From Elusimicrobiota bacterium (lineage in GTDB: Bacteria > Elusimicrobiota > Elusimicrobia > UBA1565 > UBA9628), in the NCBI GenBank assembly GCA_016194625.1, contig JACQBB010000163.1, positions 1-6,944 of the forward strand: a stretch of DNA of 6,944 bases, in the 5' to 3' direction. The notes below the pieces were generated by a model. It saw nothing but the letters and a program-made list of their open reading frames with translations, did no database searches and was not told the DNA's origin. Below are positions 1-6,203 of this stretch, one piece after another; the stretch's first letter is position 1; each line of letters starts with the position of its first letter. The position numbers and the translations under genes are program-made.

Positions 1-141
1 GAGGACGGCGGCGAGCATGGCCTTCTCGTCGTCGCGCAGGAACGCCTCGACCGCGGCGACGGCGGCGGGGTCTCCGGCGGCGAGCGCCGGAACGGCGGCG
101 CTCAGGGCCAAAAGTCCCGCGAGAACGGCTTGACGCATCAT
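1..141 (-). CDS. N-terminus of a secreted or periplasmic protein of unknown function (partial)
   Basis: Only the first 47 codons are present and the frame is still open at the window edge. The product begins with two Met codons, a short basic stretch (Arg3) and a hydrophobic core (about residues 5-20). It then has an Ala-Leu-Ala-Ala sequence at about residues 19-22 that looks like a signal peptidase I site, so export is likely. The visible mature part is Ala-rich and probably helical (AAVAAVEAFLRDDEKAML). No domain can be recognised from this piece. The gene is divergent from the NlpC/P60 lipoprotein gene, with 97 bases between the starts. No Shine-Dalgarno sequence precedes the start, but a TATACT hexamer lies 6 bases upstream, so the message may be leaderless. 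Either Met1 (at 141) or Met2 (at 138) could be the true start. Confidence 0.6.
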   Translation of the reverse strand, partial: MMRQAVLAGLLALSAAVPALAAGDPAAVAAVEAFLRDDEKAMLAAVL

Positions 142-147
142 GGCATC

Positions 148-153
148 AGTATA
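148..153 (-). promoter_or_regulatory. Candidate -10 element (TATACT) of the left-edge secreted-protein gene
   Basis: On the minus strand TATACT differs from the TATAAT consensus at one base and ends 6 bases before the ATG at 141. Transcription would then start at or next to the start codon. No good -35 hexamer is seen at 16-18 bases, so this rests on the -10 alone. Confidence 0.35.
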
Positions 154-223
154 GACAGGGAATCGCGCCCGGGCCAGGCCTGTAGGGCCCAGGGGCGCCG
201 GGGCCGATGGGCCTACGAATTGG

Positions 224-229
224 TATCCT
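224..229 (+). promoter_or_regulatory. Candidate -10 element (TATCCT) of the NlpC/P60 lipoprotein gene
   Basis: TATCCT fits the loose TANNNT pattern and ends 9 bases before the ATG at 239, which would give an almost leaderless transcript. No -35 hexamer and no Shine-Dalgarno sequence are visible. The stretch 154-223 shows nothing else that I can interpret. Confidence 0.25.
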
Positions 230-238
230 TATGAAACG

Positions 239-709
239 ATGAAAACGGGAATTTGGCTCCTCGCCGGCCTGCTCGCCGCGGCCGGCTGCGGCGGGGGCAA
301 AGCGCGCCGGACGACCCCGCCTCCGCCCCCGGCGTCGCCGCTGGCGAAGGCGCTCATCCGCACGGCGAAGTCCTATCTGCCCGAGGAGGACTCGAAGCAC
401 CCGCTCCCCAAGGACTGCTCCGATTTCGTCGGCAAGGTCTTCGCGGCGAACAAGGTCTCCTTGCCGCGCAGCTCCGAGGCCATGGCCATCGAGGGCGAGG
501 AGGTCGGCTCGTCGCGCGAACTGCGCATGGCGGACCTGGTCTTCTTTTCGGGCGCCAAGGGCGGGCGCAAGATCGGCCACGTGGCCATCTACGTCAACAA
601 CGGGATCTTCATCCACCAGGCCAACCCCGGCGAGGGCGTGCGCCAGGAAAGCCTGTACAGCGACTACTGGCGCAAGCACTTCCTGACGGGCCGCCGGATC
701 GTCGACTGA
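239..709 (+). CDS. NlpC/P60-family lipoprotein, probable cell-wall endopeptidase
   Basis: This 156-residue protein has a type II signal peptide with lipobox AAGC, so Cys17 would be lipidated and the protein anchored in the envelope. A Gly/Pro-rich linker (about 18-34) follows. The rest is a compact NlpC/P60 papain-like domain (about 35-156). The expected catalytic residues are visible: Cys60 in KDCSDFV, His114 in KIGHVAIYV and His126 in FIHQA. Family members cleave peptide stems of peptidoglycan, typically the D-Glu to diamino acid bond. The usual DCSG motif reads DCSD here. There is no separate wall-binding domain, so the lipid anchor probably does the targeting. The start at 239 fits the signal peptide. 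A three-codon frame beginning at 231 overlaps it by 4 bases. The stop abuts the convergent citrate synthase stop. Family assignment is firm; the exact bond cut is inferred. Confidence 0.85.
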   Translation: MKTGIWLLAGLLAAAGCGGGKARRTTPPPPPASPLAKALIRTAKSYLPEEDSKHPLPKDCSDFVGKVFAANKVSLPRSSEAMAIEGEEVGSSRELRMADLVFFSGAKGGRKIGHVAIYVNNGIFIHQANPGEGVRQESLYSDYWRKHFLTGRRIVD

Positions 710-1846
710 CTAGCGGTCGATCTTCAGGTCTTTGGGGCCGACGTACAGGGACTGGGGGCGGATGAGCCGGTCCTGCGCGTGCTGCTCCATCACGTGCGCG
801 CACCAGCCGGCCGCGCGGCCGCAGGCGAACATCGAGACGAACTGGTCGGGCTGAAGGCCGATCGACTGCAGAACCAGCGCCGTGTAGAACTCGACGTTGG
901 TCTTGAGGTTGCGGCCGGGCTTGAGCTCCTCGAGCACCTTGATCGCGGTCTTCTCGACGGCGCGGGCGAGGGAGTACAGCTTCGTGTTTTGGAGATGGGC
1001 GCCGGCCATCTCGGAGGCGGTCTTGGCGAGCACCTCGGCGCGCGGGTCGCGCACCTTGTACACGCGGTGGCCGAAGCCCATGATGCGCCGGCCTTCCCCG
1101 ATCTCCTTGCGCAGCCAGGCCTCGGCCTTGGCCGCGGTCTTGATGTCCACGAGCATGTCGAGGACGGGGCCGGGCGCGCCGCCGTGCAGCGGGCCCTTCA
1201 GCGCGCCGACGGCGCCGGTGACGGCCGAGACCATGTCCGAGCGCGTGGAGGCGATGACGCGCGCGGTGAAGGTGGACGCGTTCATGCCGTGGTCGGAGAC
1301 GGTGACCCAGTAGGTCTCCAGCGCCTTGGCGGCCATCGGGTCGGGCTCGACGCCGAAGGTCATGTAGAGGAAGTTCGCGGCCAGGCTCAGGTCGGAGCGC
1401 GGGGCGATCGGGTCCAGTCCCTGGCGCATGCGCGCGTGCGCGGCGATCACGGTCGGGAAGCGCGAGAGCAGGCGCTTGGCGAGCTGGAGGTCGCCGGCGG
1501 GGGAGATGTCGTTGGGGTTCGACACGTCGAGGGACAGCGTCGCGCAGGCCATGCGCAGCGCGTCGATCGGCGGCGCGTTGCGCGCGGTCTTGATGATCTC
1601 GAGCGTCTCGGGACGCAGGGCGCGGTAGCCGGCCAGCTCGCGCTGGAGCAGCGGCGCCTCTTCCTTGGAGGGCAAGGTGCCCGTCCACATCAGCATCGCC
1701 GCCTGCTCGATGGACACCTTGCCCGCGAACTCCTCCACGGGATAGCCGGCGATGATGAGCACTCCGTTCTGGCCGTCGACCATGCTGAGCTTGGTCTCGG
1801 TCGCGACGACACCTTCGAGTCCGGGCTTCACTGCGGAAGAGGGCAT
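710..1846 (-). CDS. gltA: Citrate synthase (hexameric/actinobacterial-like branch, possibly 2-methylcitrate synthase)
   Basis: The 378-residue product is full length for the short (type I-like) bacterial citrate synthases, which condense oxaloacetate and acetyl-CoA at entry to the TCA cycle. Visible family motifs are [13 protein letters not shown] (His186), GPLHGGAPG (His221), GFGHRVYK (His260) with the following DPRA (Arg268), and [16 protein letters not shown] (Arg344). The C-terminus has the usual RP..LYVGP. His221 and His260 match the two catalytic histidines. The catalytic Asp, normally in NVDFY, is Glu319 here (NVEFY). I recall NVEF also in actinobacterial CitA-type enzymes, so this is likely a lineage trait and not damage. 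The start at 1846 is preferred over an in-frame ATG at 1876 because AGGAGA sits 6 bases upstream and homology begins after it. Methylcitrate synthase activity (PrpC) cannot be excluded, but no prp genes are adjacent. Confidence 0.93.
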   Translation of the reverse strand: MPSSAVKPGLEGVVATETKLSMVDGQNGVLIIAGYPVEEFAGKVSIEQAAMLMWTGTLPSKEEAPLLQRELAGYRALRPETLEIIKTARNAPPIDALRMACATLSLDVSNPNDISPAGDLQLAKRLLSRFPTVIAAHARMRQGLDPIAPRSDLSLAANFLYMTFGVEPDPMAAKALETYWVTVSDHGMNASTFTARVIASTRSDMVSAVTGAVGALKGPLHGGAPGPVLDMLVDIKTAAKAEAWLRKEIGEGRRIMGFGHRVYKVRDPRAEVLAKTASEMAGAHLQNTKLYSLARAVEKTAIKVLEELKPGRNLKTNVEFYTALVLQSIGLQPDQFVSMFACGRAAGWCAHVMEQHAQDRLIRPQSLYVGPKDLKIDR

Positions 1847-1852
1847 GAGGGT

Positions 1853-1858
1853 TCTCCT
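1853..1858 (-). promoter_or_regulatory. Ribosome binding site that fixes the citrate synthase start
   Basis: AGGAGA on the minus strand lies 6 bases before the ATG at 1846. It decides between this start and the longer in-frame ATG at 1876, which would put the binding site inside the gene. Confidence 0.75.
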
Positions 1859-1867
1859 GTGTGTCGA

Positions 1868-1895
1868 ACGATACAAATTCAGGGTCAGGCGTGAA
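1868..1895 (-). promoter_or_regulatory. Candidate promoter of citrate synthase, -35 inside the inverted repeat
   Basis: On the minus strand TTCACG (1890-1895) and TATCGT (1868-1873) are separated by 16 bases. Each matches four of six consensus positions. The resulting leader of roughly 15 bases would just hold the AGGAGA ribosome binding site. The -35-like hexamer lies within the left arm of the inverted repeat. This is prediction by eye only. Confidence 0.3.
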
Positions 1896-1956
1896 CTTAT
1901 TTGACTTATTTCTCCGGCGTGAGGAAAGTCAAATAAGTTAAGGCCTGACCCTTAAT
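1877..1956. repeat. AT-rich 80-base imperfect inverted repeat, possible MITE or REP-like element
   Basis: Two 31-base arms (1877-1907 and 1926-1956) are inverted copies matching at 28 of 31 positions and enclose an 18-base loop (1908-1925). The arms carry AGGGTCAGGC at the outer end and AACTTATTTGACTT at the inner end. The inner part is strikingly AT-rich in a window of roughly 70% GC. The right arm overlaps the last codons of the membrane-protein gene and supplies its TAA stop (1952-1954). The left arm runs into the citrate synthase promoter region. A rho-independent terminator is less likely because the stem is AT-rich and only a short T run follows. A small non-autonomous mobile element, or a palindrome mobilised by a REP-associated (Y1) transposase, fits better. 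No transposase is present in the window and no flanking target duplication is obvious. Confidence 0.7.
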
Positions 1957-3640
1957 CAAGCCGGTGTCGGAGCGTGGCCACGAACTCGGTCTCGCGGGGG
2001 GAGACGGCGGGCTGGGCGGCGTGGCGGGCGGCTTCGGCGTCGAAGGTCTTGAGGTCGAGCTTGTGCTCGGCCGATTCCTGGAGGAGGCGGGCTTCGTCGT
2101 CGGGGAGGAGGACGCGGTAGGCGTGCGCCTTGAGCCAGGCGGGAGGGAAGGCGGCGCGGCGGACGAAGACGAGGTCGAGGTCGTTCCAGGCGACGAGCGC
2201 CCAGTCGGACGGGGGCATATAGGCGATGTAGTAGGGCCGGCCGTCGGCGCCGGGCTTGTCGCGGCGGCCGAGCGCGGCGACCTCCACTCCGCGGGCGTCC
2301 AGGAAGGCGGTCCAGGACTTCGGCGACGCGAAGGCGTCCTGCGACTCCTTGTACATCGCGTGGAAGATGTAGCGGCCGTCGTAGAACACCGGGATCCGGT
2401 CGCCGAGCCGGTAGCCCAGGTAGCCGCCGTAGCCCCACGAGTGGAACAGCCGGCGGCCCGCCAGCGCGGGCTCCGACTCCAGGTAGTCGGCCAGGCGCCG
2501 GCCGGACACCGACTGCCACAGCGAGCCGGTCGCGAGCGGGAAGGTCGGCCAGACGAAGCGCGCGGCGTGCGCGGCGAGCAGGACGAAGACGGCGGCGGCG
2601 GCGCGGCGGCCGAAGCGGAGCTCGCGCTCGGTCGGCTGCAGCGCGAGCAGCGCCTCGAACAGCGCGGGGACGGCGGCGACGGCGAAGTAGGGCAGGTGCC
2701 GGACGTGCTGGGTCGAGGCCCAGCCGAAGTAGCCGGCGGAGAGCAGGACGCCGAAGTGCGTCCGGCGTCCGCGGGCGACGGCGCCCAGGACGGCGGCCGT
2801 CGTCAGGGCCAGCAGGAGCGCGTACGGCCAGACCCAGGGGTTCGTCAACTCGGGCGCGCGCCACTCCGCGATGAGGCGTTCGAGCAGGCCCAGGTCGCGC
2901 GCGTGCGACGCGAGCGCCGCGTACACGCCCGCGCCGCGCGGGTTGACGAGCGTGCCCGCCGCGCCGGCGAGCAGGAGCGCGCCGTACTCGCGCAGGCGCG
3001 AGCCCTTCCTCATCGACGGCAGGCGCCGCGCCCACAGCGACTCGAGCGCCTCGCCGGCGGCGAAGAAGCCGATCAACAGCAGGCCGTAGGCCAGCCCCAG
3101 GTGCAGGTTCGACCACAGCGCGAACAGGCCGAAGCAGGCGGCCGCGTGCGCGGGGCGGTACGGCCTCTTCTCGAGCCGGAGTTCGTCGAGCGCGTCGAGG
3201 AGGACCGCGAACAGCAGGACCGAGAAGCCGTCGGGCCGCGCGTCGGCCAGCGGCAGCAGCGCCGCGCCGAACAGCAGCGCCGCCGCGCCGCGCGCCCGCT
3301 CCGGGACCTCGCGCCGCGCCAGCATGCGCAGCACGCACCACAGCGCGCCCGCGAAGCACAGCGCGCGCACGGCGATCAGCCCCGCGGGGCCGGCCGCCGC
3401 GTGCGCCCCGTACAGGAACAGCTCGGACAGCCACTCGAAGTCGATCCAGGGCGCGCCGGCCAGCGTCCACGACAGGAAGTCGGCCCGGGGCAGCGCGCGG
3501 TGCGCGAGCATCCAGCGCGCGGCGCTGAAATGCCACCACAGGTCGGGGTTGACGACGGCGCCGAGGACGAACGGCGCGCCGGCCAGCGCCAGGCCGGCGA
3601 GGAGGGCGGCGCGGCCGCCGCTCAGGCGCCTTCGGGCCAC
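1952..3640 (-). CDS. Polytopic membrane protein, GT-C glycosyltransferase-like, function unknown
   Basis: The 562-residue product has about ten hydrophobic segments between residues 11 and 366, then a mostly soluble C-terminal part (about 372-562). The N-terminal extracytoplasmic loop has NPDLWWHFSAARWML, ADFLSWT and PWIDFEWLSEL. Later parts include RPDGFS, WSNLHLG, LVNPRG, GYGGYLGYRL and VFYDGRY. This pattern is familiar from a widespread family of uncharacterised bacterial membrane proteins resembling lipid-linked-sugar (GT-C fold) glycosyltransferases; no substrate can be named. The start is GTG at 3640, with GGAG 5 bases upstream (3646-3649). The gene overlaps the upstream metallopeptidase by 19 bases, so translation is probably coupled. 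The stop codon lies in the inverted repeat, so the original C-terminus may have been longer or different. Membrane location is firm; glycosyltransferase activity is an inference. Confidence 0.75.
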   Translation of the reverse strand: MARRRLSGGRAALLAGLALAGAPFVLGAVVNPDLWWHFSAARWMLAHRALPRADFLSWTLAGAPWIDFEWLSELFLYGAHAAAGPAGLIAVRALCFAGALWCVLRMLARREVPERARGAAALLFGAALLPLADARPDGFSVLLFAVLLDALDELRLEKRPYRPAHAAACFGLFALWSNLHLGLAYGLLLIGFFAAGEALESLWARRLPSMRKGSRLREYGALLLAGAAGTLVNPRGAGVYAALASHARDLGLLERLIAEWRAPELTNPWVWPYALLLALTTAAVLGAVARGRRTHFGVLLSAGYFGWASTQHVRHLPYFAVAAVPALFEALLALQPTERELRFGRRAAAAVFVLLAAHAARFVWPTFPLATGSLWQSVSGRRLADYLESEPALAGRRLFHSWGYGGYLGYRLGDRIPVFYDGRYIFHAMYKESQDAFASPKSWTAFLDARGVEVAALGRRDKPGADGRPYYIAYMPPSDWALVAWNDLDLVFVRRAAFPPAWLKAHAYRVLLPDDEARLLQESAEHKLDLKTFDAEAARHAAQPAVSPRETEFVATLRHRLD

Positions 3641-4005
3641 ACGCGCTCCAGCTCCTCGTCGTCGAAGCCGAAATGGTGCGCGAGCTCGTGGCGCAGCGTG
3701 AGGCGGATCTCCTTCTGGAGGCCGCTCAGGCTCTCGACCGACTCCTCGATCGCGTCCTGGTACAGATAGACCTTCGCGGGCAGGGAGCCGTGAGCGTCGT
3801 TCGAGAGCATCTCCTCGCGCGTGGGGCCGTCGTACAGCCCCATCAGCTCGTCGGGCTCCTCCATGTCCTCGGCCTCGATCCCGGGCTCGGCCTTCGTCTC
3901 GATGGACACGTTCACCAGCAGGTCGCGCAGAGGCTTGGGGATGGCGGCCAGCTCGGCCTCGGCCATCAGGCGGAACTTGGCCGGCGTCACGTGGACGTCG
4001 CTCAC
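3622..4005 (-). CDS. Small zincin-like metallopeptidase family protein (DUF1025/PF06262 type)
   Basis: The 127-residue product carries HELAHHFGFDDEEL (residues 106-119). This is an HExxHxxG zinc motif with His106, His110 and catalytic Glu107, and acidic residues after it that could complete the site. The order of an N-terminal helical start (VTPAKFRLMAEAELAAIPKP), an acidic middle (about 43-54), GLYDG and a VYLYQDAI strand matches the small 'possible zinc metallopeptidase' family. It has no signal peptide and should be cytosolic. Its substrate is unknown. The start is GTG at 4005, overlapping the deaminase stop by 4 bases (GTGA) with GGAG 7 bases upstream. An upstream extension in the same frame runs antisense-like through the deaminase gene and lacks family sequence, so I rejected it. 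The gene sits in a coupled chain between the deaminase and the membrane protein. Confidence 0.85.
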   Translation of the reverse strand: MSDVHVTPAKFRLMAEAELAAIPKPLRDLLVNVSIETKAEPGIEAEDMEEPDELMGLYDGPTREEMLSNDAHGSLPAKVYLYQDAIEESVESLSGLQKEIRLTLRHELAHHFGFDDEELERVWPEGA

Positions 4006-5375
4006 GCGATCGCTCCGGCCTTCTTGAGCATGTCGAGTCCGGCGGCGTTGGCCTCGCGCACGACGGCCTTCTCGTCGGCGTTGACCAGCTTGCCGTCCTC
4101 CACGACCACGCGCCCGTCCACGATCGTCCACTTGGTCCGGTGCGAGGCGCCGCAGAACAGCAGGCTCGCGACGGGGTCGCCGGCCGATCCCGCGTAGTCG
4201 ATGCGGTCCACGTCGAAGACGGCGAGGTCCGCGGCCTTGCCCGGCGCGATCTGCCCGATGTCGTCGCGCCCGACCACGGCGGCGCCGCCGCGGGTGGCCA
4301 TGCGCAGGACGTCGCGCGCCGGCATCGACGACACGCCGGACTTCACGCGGTGCACCAGCAGGGCCTGACGCGCCTCGGCCAGCATGTCGGAGGTGTCGTT
4401 GGACGCGGAGCCGTCGACCGCGAGGGCGACCGGGACGCCCGCGTCGAGGTAATCGCGCACCGGAGGGACGCCGGAGCCGAGCCGGAGATTGGACGACGGG
4501 CAATGCGCGACGCCCACCTTGGCTTTTGCCAATCGCTTGATTTCGTCCGGACTCACGTGCACCATGTGGGCGAACCAGACGTTCGAATCGAGCCAACCCA
4601 ACGACTCGACGAAATCGATGGGGCGCTGCCCATAGCGTTCGATGCAATAAGCCTCTTCATCGAGCGTTTCGCACAGATGCGTGTGCATCCTCACGCCCCA
4701 CTTCTTGGCCTGGGCCGCCGTCTCCTTCATGAGCTCCGGCGAGACCGAGAACGGCGCGCACGGCGCCAGGCCGACGCGGCACATCGAGTACTGCGACGGG
4801 TCGTGGAACTCCTTCACGAGACGCTCGCCGTCGCGCAGGATCTCCTCCTCGGCCTGCGTGCAGTCGTCGGGCGGCAGGCCGCCCTTCGACGAGCCGACGG
4901 ACATGGAGCCGCGCGTCGGGTGGAAGCGGATGCCCAGCGCCCGCGCCGCGTGGATCTGCGCGTCCACCAGCCCGGTGAGGCCGCGCGGATAGAGATAGGT
5001 GTGGTCGGTCGAGGTCGTGCAGCCGGTCAGCAGCAGCTCGCCCAGGCCCACGCGCGCGCCCGCGGCCGCGTACTCCGGCGTGAGGTGGCGCCACACGGTG
5101 TAGTGGTAGGTCAGCCAGTCGAACAGCTTGGCGTCCTGCGCGGCGGGGGTGGCGCGCGTCAGCGCCTGGCAGAGGTGATGGTGCGTGTTGACCATCCCGG
5201 GGATGACCACGCAGCCGCGCGCGTCCAGCACCCGCGCGCCCGGCTCGTCGAGGTCCTTGCCCACCGACACGATGACGCGGCCGCGCACCAGGATGTCGGC
5301 GTCCTTGAGCTCCGTGCCCGCGTCGTCCATCGTCGCGACGCGCAGCGCGTTCTTGATGAGGAGGGGGGTCCTCAT
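4002..5375 (-). CDS. 8-oxoguanine deaminase-like amidohydrolase
   Basis: This 457-residue metal-dependent hydrolase is full length for the ATZ/TRZ and guanine-deaminase-like group. A small N-terminal beta part (about 1-58) precedes the TIM barrel. Metal and active-site residues are visible: His65 and His67 in NTHHHL, His231/His233 and Glu236 in HTHLCE, His270 in WFAHMVH and Asp321 in VDGSASND. The stretches TRGSMSVGSSKGGLPPD (155-170), LAPCAPFSVS and CPSSNLRLGSG, with a C-terminal barrel-return segment ending in DGRVVVEDG, are like the 8-oxoguanine deaminases (Pseudomonas Pa0142 type), which convert 8-oxoguanine to urate and ammonia. Guanine, other aminopurines or hydroxyatrazine-like compounds are alternative substrates. 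The divergent xdhC and allantoinase genes support a purine role. It is the first gene of a minus-strand chain, overlapping the metallopeptidase by 4 bases. The start at 5375 has no clear ribosome binding site. Confidence 0.8.
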   Translation of the reverse strand: MRTPLLIKNALRVATMDDAGTELKDADILVRGRVIVSVGKDLDEPGARVLDARGCVVIPGMVNTHHHLCQALTRATPAAQDAKLFDWLTYHYTVWRHLTPEYAAAGARVGLGELLLTGCTTSTDHTYLYPRGLTGLVDAQIHAARALGIRFHPTRGSMSVGSSKGGLPPDDCTQAEEEILRDGERLVKEFHDPSQYSMCRVGLAPCAPFSVSPELMKETAAQAKKWGVRMHTHLCETLDEEAYCIERYGQRPIDFVESLGWLDSNVWFAHMVHVSPDEIKRLAKAKVGVAHCPSSNLRLGSGVPPVRDYLDAGVPVALAVDGSASNDTSDMLAEARQALLVHRVKSGVSSMPARDVLRMATRGGAAVVGRDDIGQIAPGKAADLAVFDVDRIDYAGSAGDPVASLLFCGASHRTKWTIVDGRVVVEDGKLVNADEKAVVREANAAGLDMLKKAGAIA

Positions 5376-5417
5376 GGCCGTTGGAGTGTAGCAGGTTTTG
5401 GTAGATTATTCCCGCGT
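5376..5417. promoter_or_regulatory. Compact divergent promoter region between the deaminase and xdhC
   Basis: Only 42 bases separate the two start codons, and they are poorer in GC than the flanking genes. On the minus strand TACACT (5385-5390) ends 9 bases before the deaminase ATG. On the plus strand TAGATT (5402-5407) ends 10 bases before the xdhC ATG, with a weak TTGGAG (5381-5386) 15 bases further upstream. Neither gene has a Shine-Dalgarno sequence. The two promoters would overlap face to face, allowing one regulator to control both purine arms, but no operator palindrome is evident. Confidence 0.35.
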
Positions 5418-6203
5418 ATGGAACCCCTCTCCGTCGCGGACTTGGCCGGCGACTTGCCCCGTCCCGGCGTGCTCTGCACGCTCGCCGAGGTCACCGGCTC
5501 CGCGCCCCAATCCCCCGGCGCCAAGATGTGGGTGTGGGCCGACGGCTTCCAAGGGACGCTGGGCGGCGGGAAGTTCGAGGCGTCCGTGCTGGCCGACGCC
5601 CGGAGGATGCTGTCCGAGGGCGAGGACGGCGCGGCTTTGAAGGAATACGTGTTGTGCCGCGCGAACGGTCAGTGCTGCGGCGGTAAGACCAAGGTGCTGT
5701 TCGAGGTGTGTCCCCGCCGGAAAGCCGTCCATATCTTCGGAGCGGGTCACGTCAGCCGTTCCCTTTCCAGCGTGCTCGACGGATTGGACCTCGAAGTCGT
5801 CGTCTATGACGCTCGACCCGAATGGTCCGACAAGACCGCCTTCCCGGCTTCGGCCCACGTCCTGCGCGTGGACCCGCTCGCCATCGCCGCTTCCGCCAAG
5901 TTCTCCGCGACCGACGCCGTCGTCATCATGACCCACGACCACGACTTGGACCTGGCGCTGGTGGACGCCGTGCTCGACCGCCCCGTCGGCTTCATCGGCG
6001 TCATCGGCTCCGAGCACAAGGCGCGCGTGTTCCGCTCGCGCCTGCCCGCGCCGCGCCGCGCGCTGTGGGACGAGCGCGTGCAGTGCCCCATCGGCAGAAA
6101 GATCGCGTCCAAGCGCCCCAAGGCCATCGCCGTCGGCGTGGCGGCGTCGCTCCTGGATTGGTCGTGCCGGAAGGCCCCCGCCGTCCTGGCGGAGTCGCGA
6201 TGA
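5418..6203 (+). CDS. xdhC: XdhC-family molybdenum hydroxylase accessory protein
   Basis: The 261-residue product has the two-domain layout of XdhC. An N-terminal domain (about 1-98) contains GSAPQSPGAKMWV, GTLGGGKFE and the Cys-rich QCCGG (85-89). A C-terminal Rossmann-like domain (about 103-250) contains HIFGAGHVSRSL, VVYDARPEW, VVIMTHDHDLDL, GFIGVIGSEHK and CPIGRKIASKRPKAIAVGVAASLL. XdhC binds molybdenum cofactor, helps its sulfuration and inserts it into xanthine dehydrogenase. The QCCGG motif favours a true xanthine dehydrogenase XdhC over a CoxI paralogue. The frame is open far upstream, but ATG at 5418 is chosen because homology starts there and upstream codons are antisense to the deaminase. 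The gene overlaps the next by 4 bases (ATGA). The hydroxylase subunits themselves are not in the window. Confidence 0.9.
   Translation: MEPLSVADLAGDLPRPGVLCTLAEVTGSAPQSPGAKMWVWADGFQGTLGGGKFEASVLADARRMLSEGEDGAALKEYVLCRANGQCCGGKTKVLFEVCPRRKAVHIFGAGHVSRSLSSVLDGLDLEVVVYDARPEWSDKTAFPASAHVLRVDPLAIAASAKFSATDAVVIMTHDHDLDLALVDAVLDRPVGFIGVIGSEHKARVFRSRLPAPRRALWDERVQCPIGRKIASKRPKAIAVGVAASLLDWSCRKAPAVLAESR

Noticed and set aside
693..728. Hairpin at the convergent stop codons (GATCG and CGATC around 697-722)
   Set aside because: Only five bases pair cleanly, the rest mismatches, and the bases are constrained by coding on both sides.
609..1688. Minus-strand frame of 359 codons overlapping citrate synthase in another phase
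   Set aside because: Its Arg/Ala/Pro-rich sequence is an off-frame reading of the citrate synthase gene.
779..1894. Plus-strand frame of 371 codons across citrate synthase
   Set aside because: It is a shadow of a well-supported enzyme, with His/Gly/Arg-rich composition and no recognisable motif.
1908..1956. Rho-independent terminator for the membrane-protein gene
   Set aside because: The stem is long and AT-rich at its loop end and is followed by only about three Ts on the minus strand, and the stop codon itself lies inside the stem. A mobile palindrome explains the composition better, though some terminator activity remains possible.
1964..3769. Long open frame of about 600 codons on the plus strand
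   Set aside because: It is antisense to the membrane protein and rich in Arg, Gly, Glu and Gln with no domain. Long antisense frames are expected opposite GC-rich codons.
4006..4647. N-terminal extension of the metallopeptidase into the deaminase gene
   Set aside because: The residues are Arg-rich off-frame reading. The GTG at 4005 has a ribosome binding site and a standard 4-base overlap.
4140..5417. Plus-strand extension of the xdhC frame by about 426 codons upstream
   Set aside because: The extra part is antisense to the deaminase and has low-complexity composition. XdhC homology begins at the ATG at 5418.
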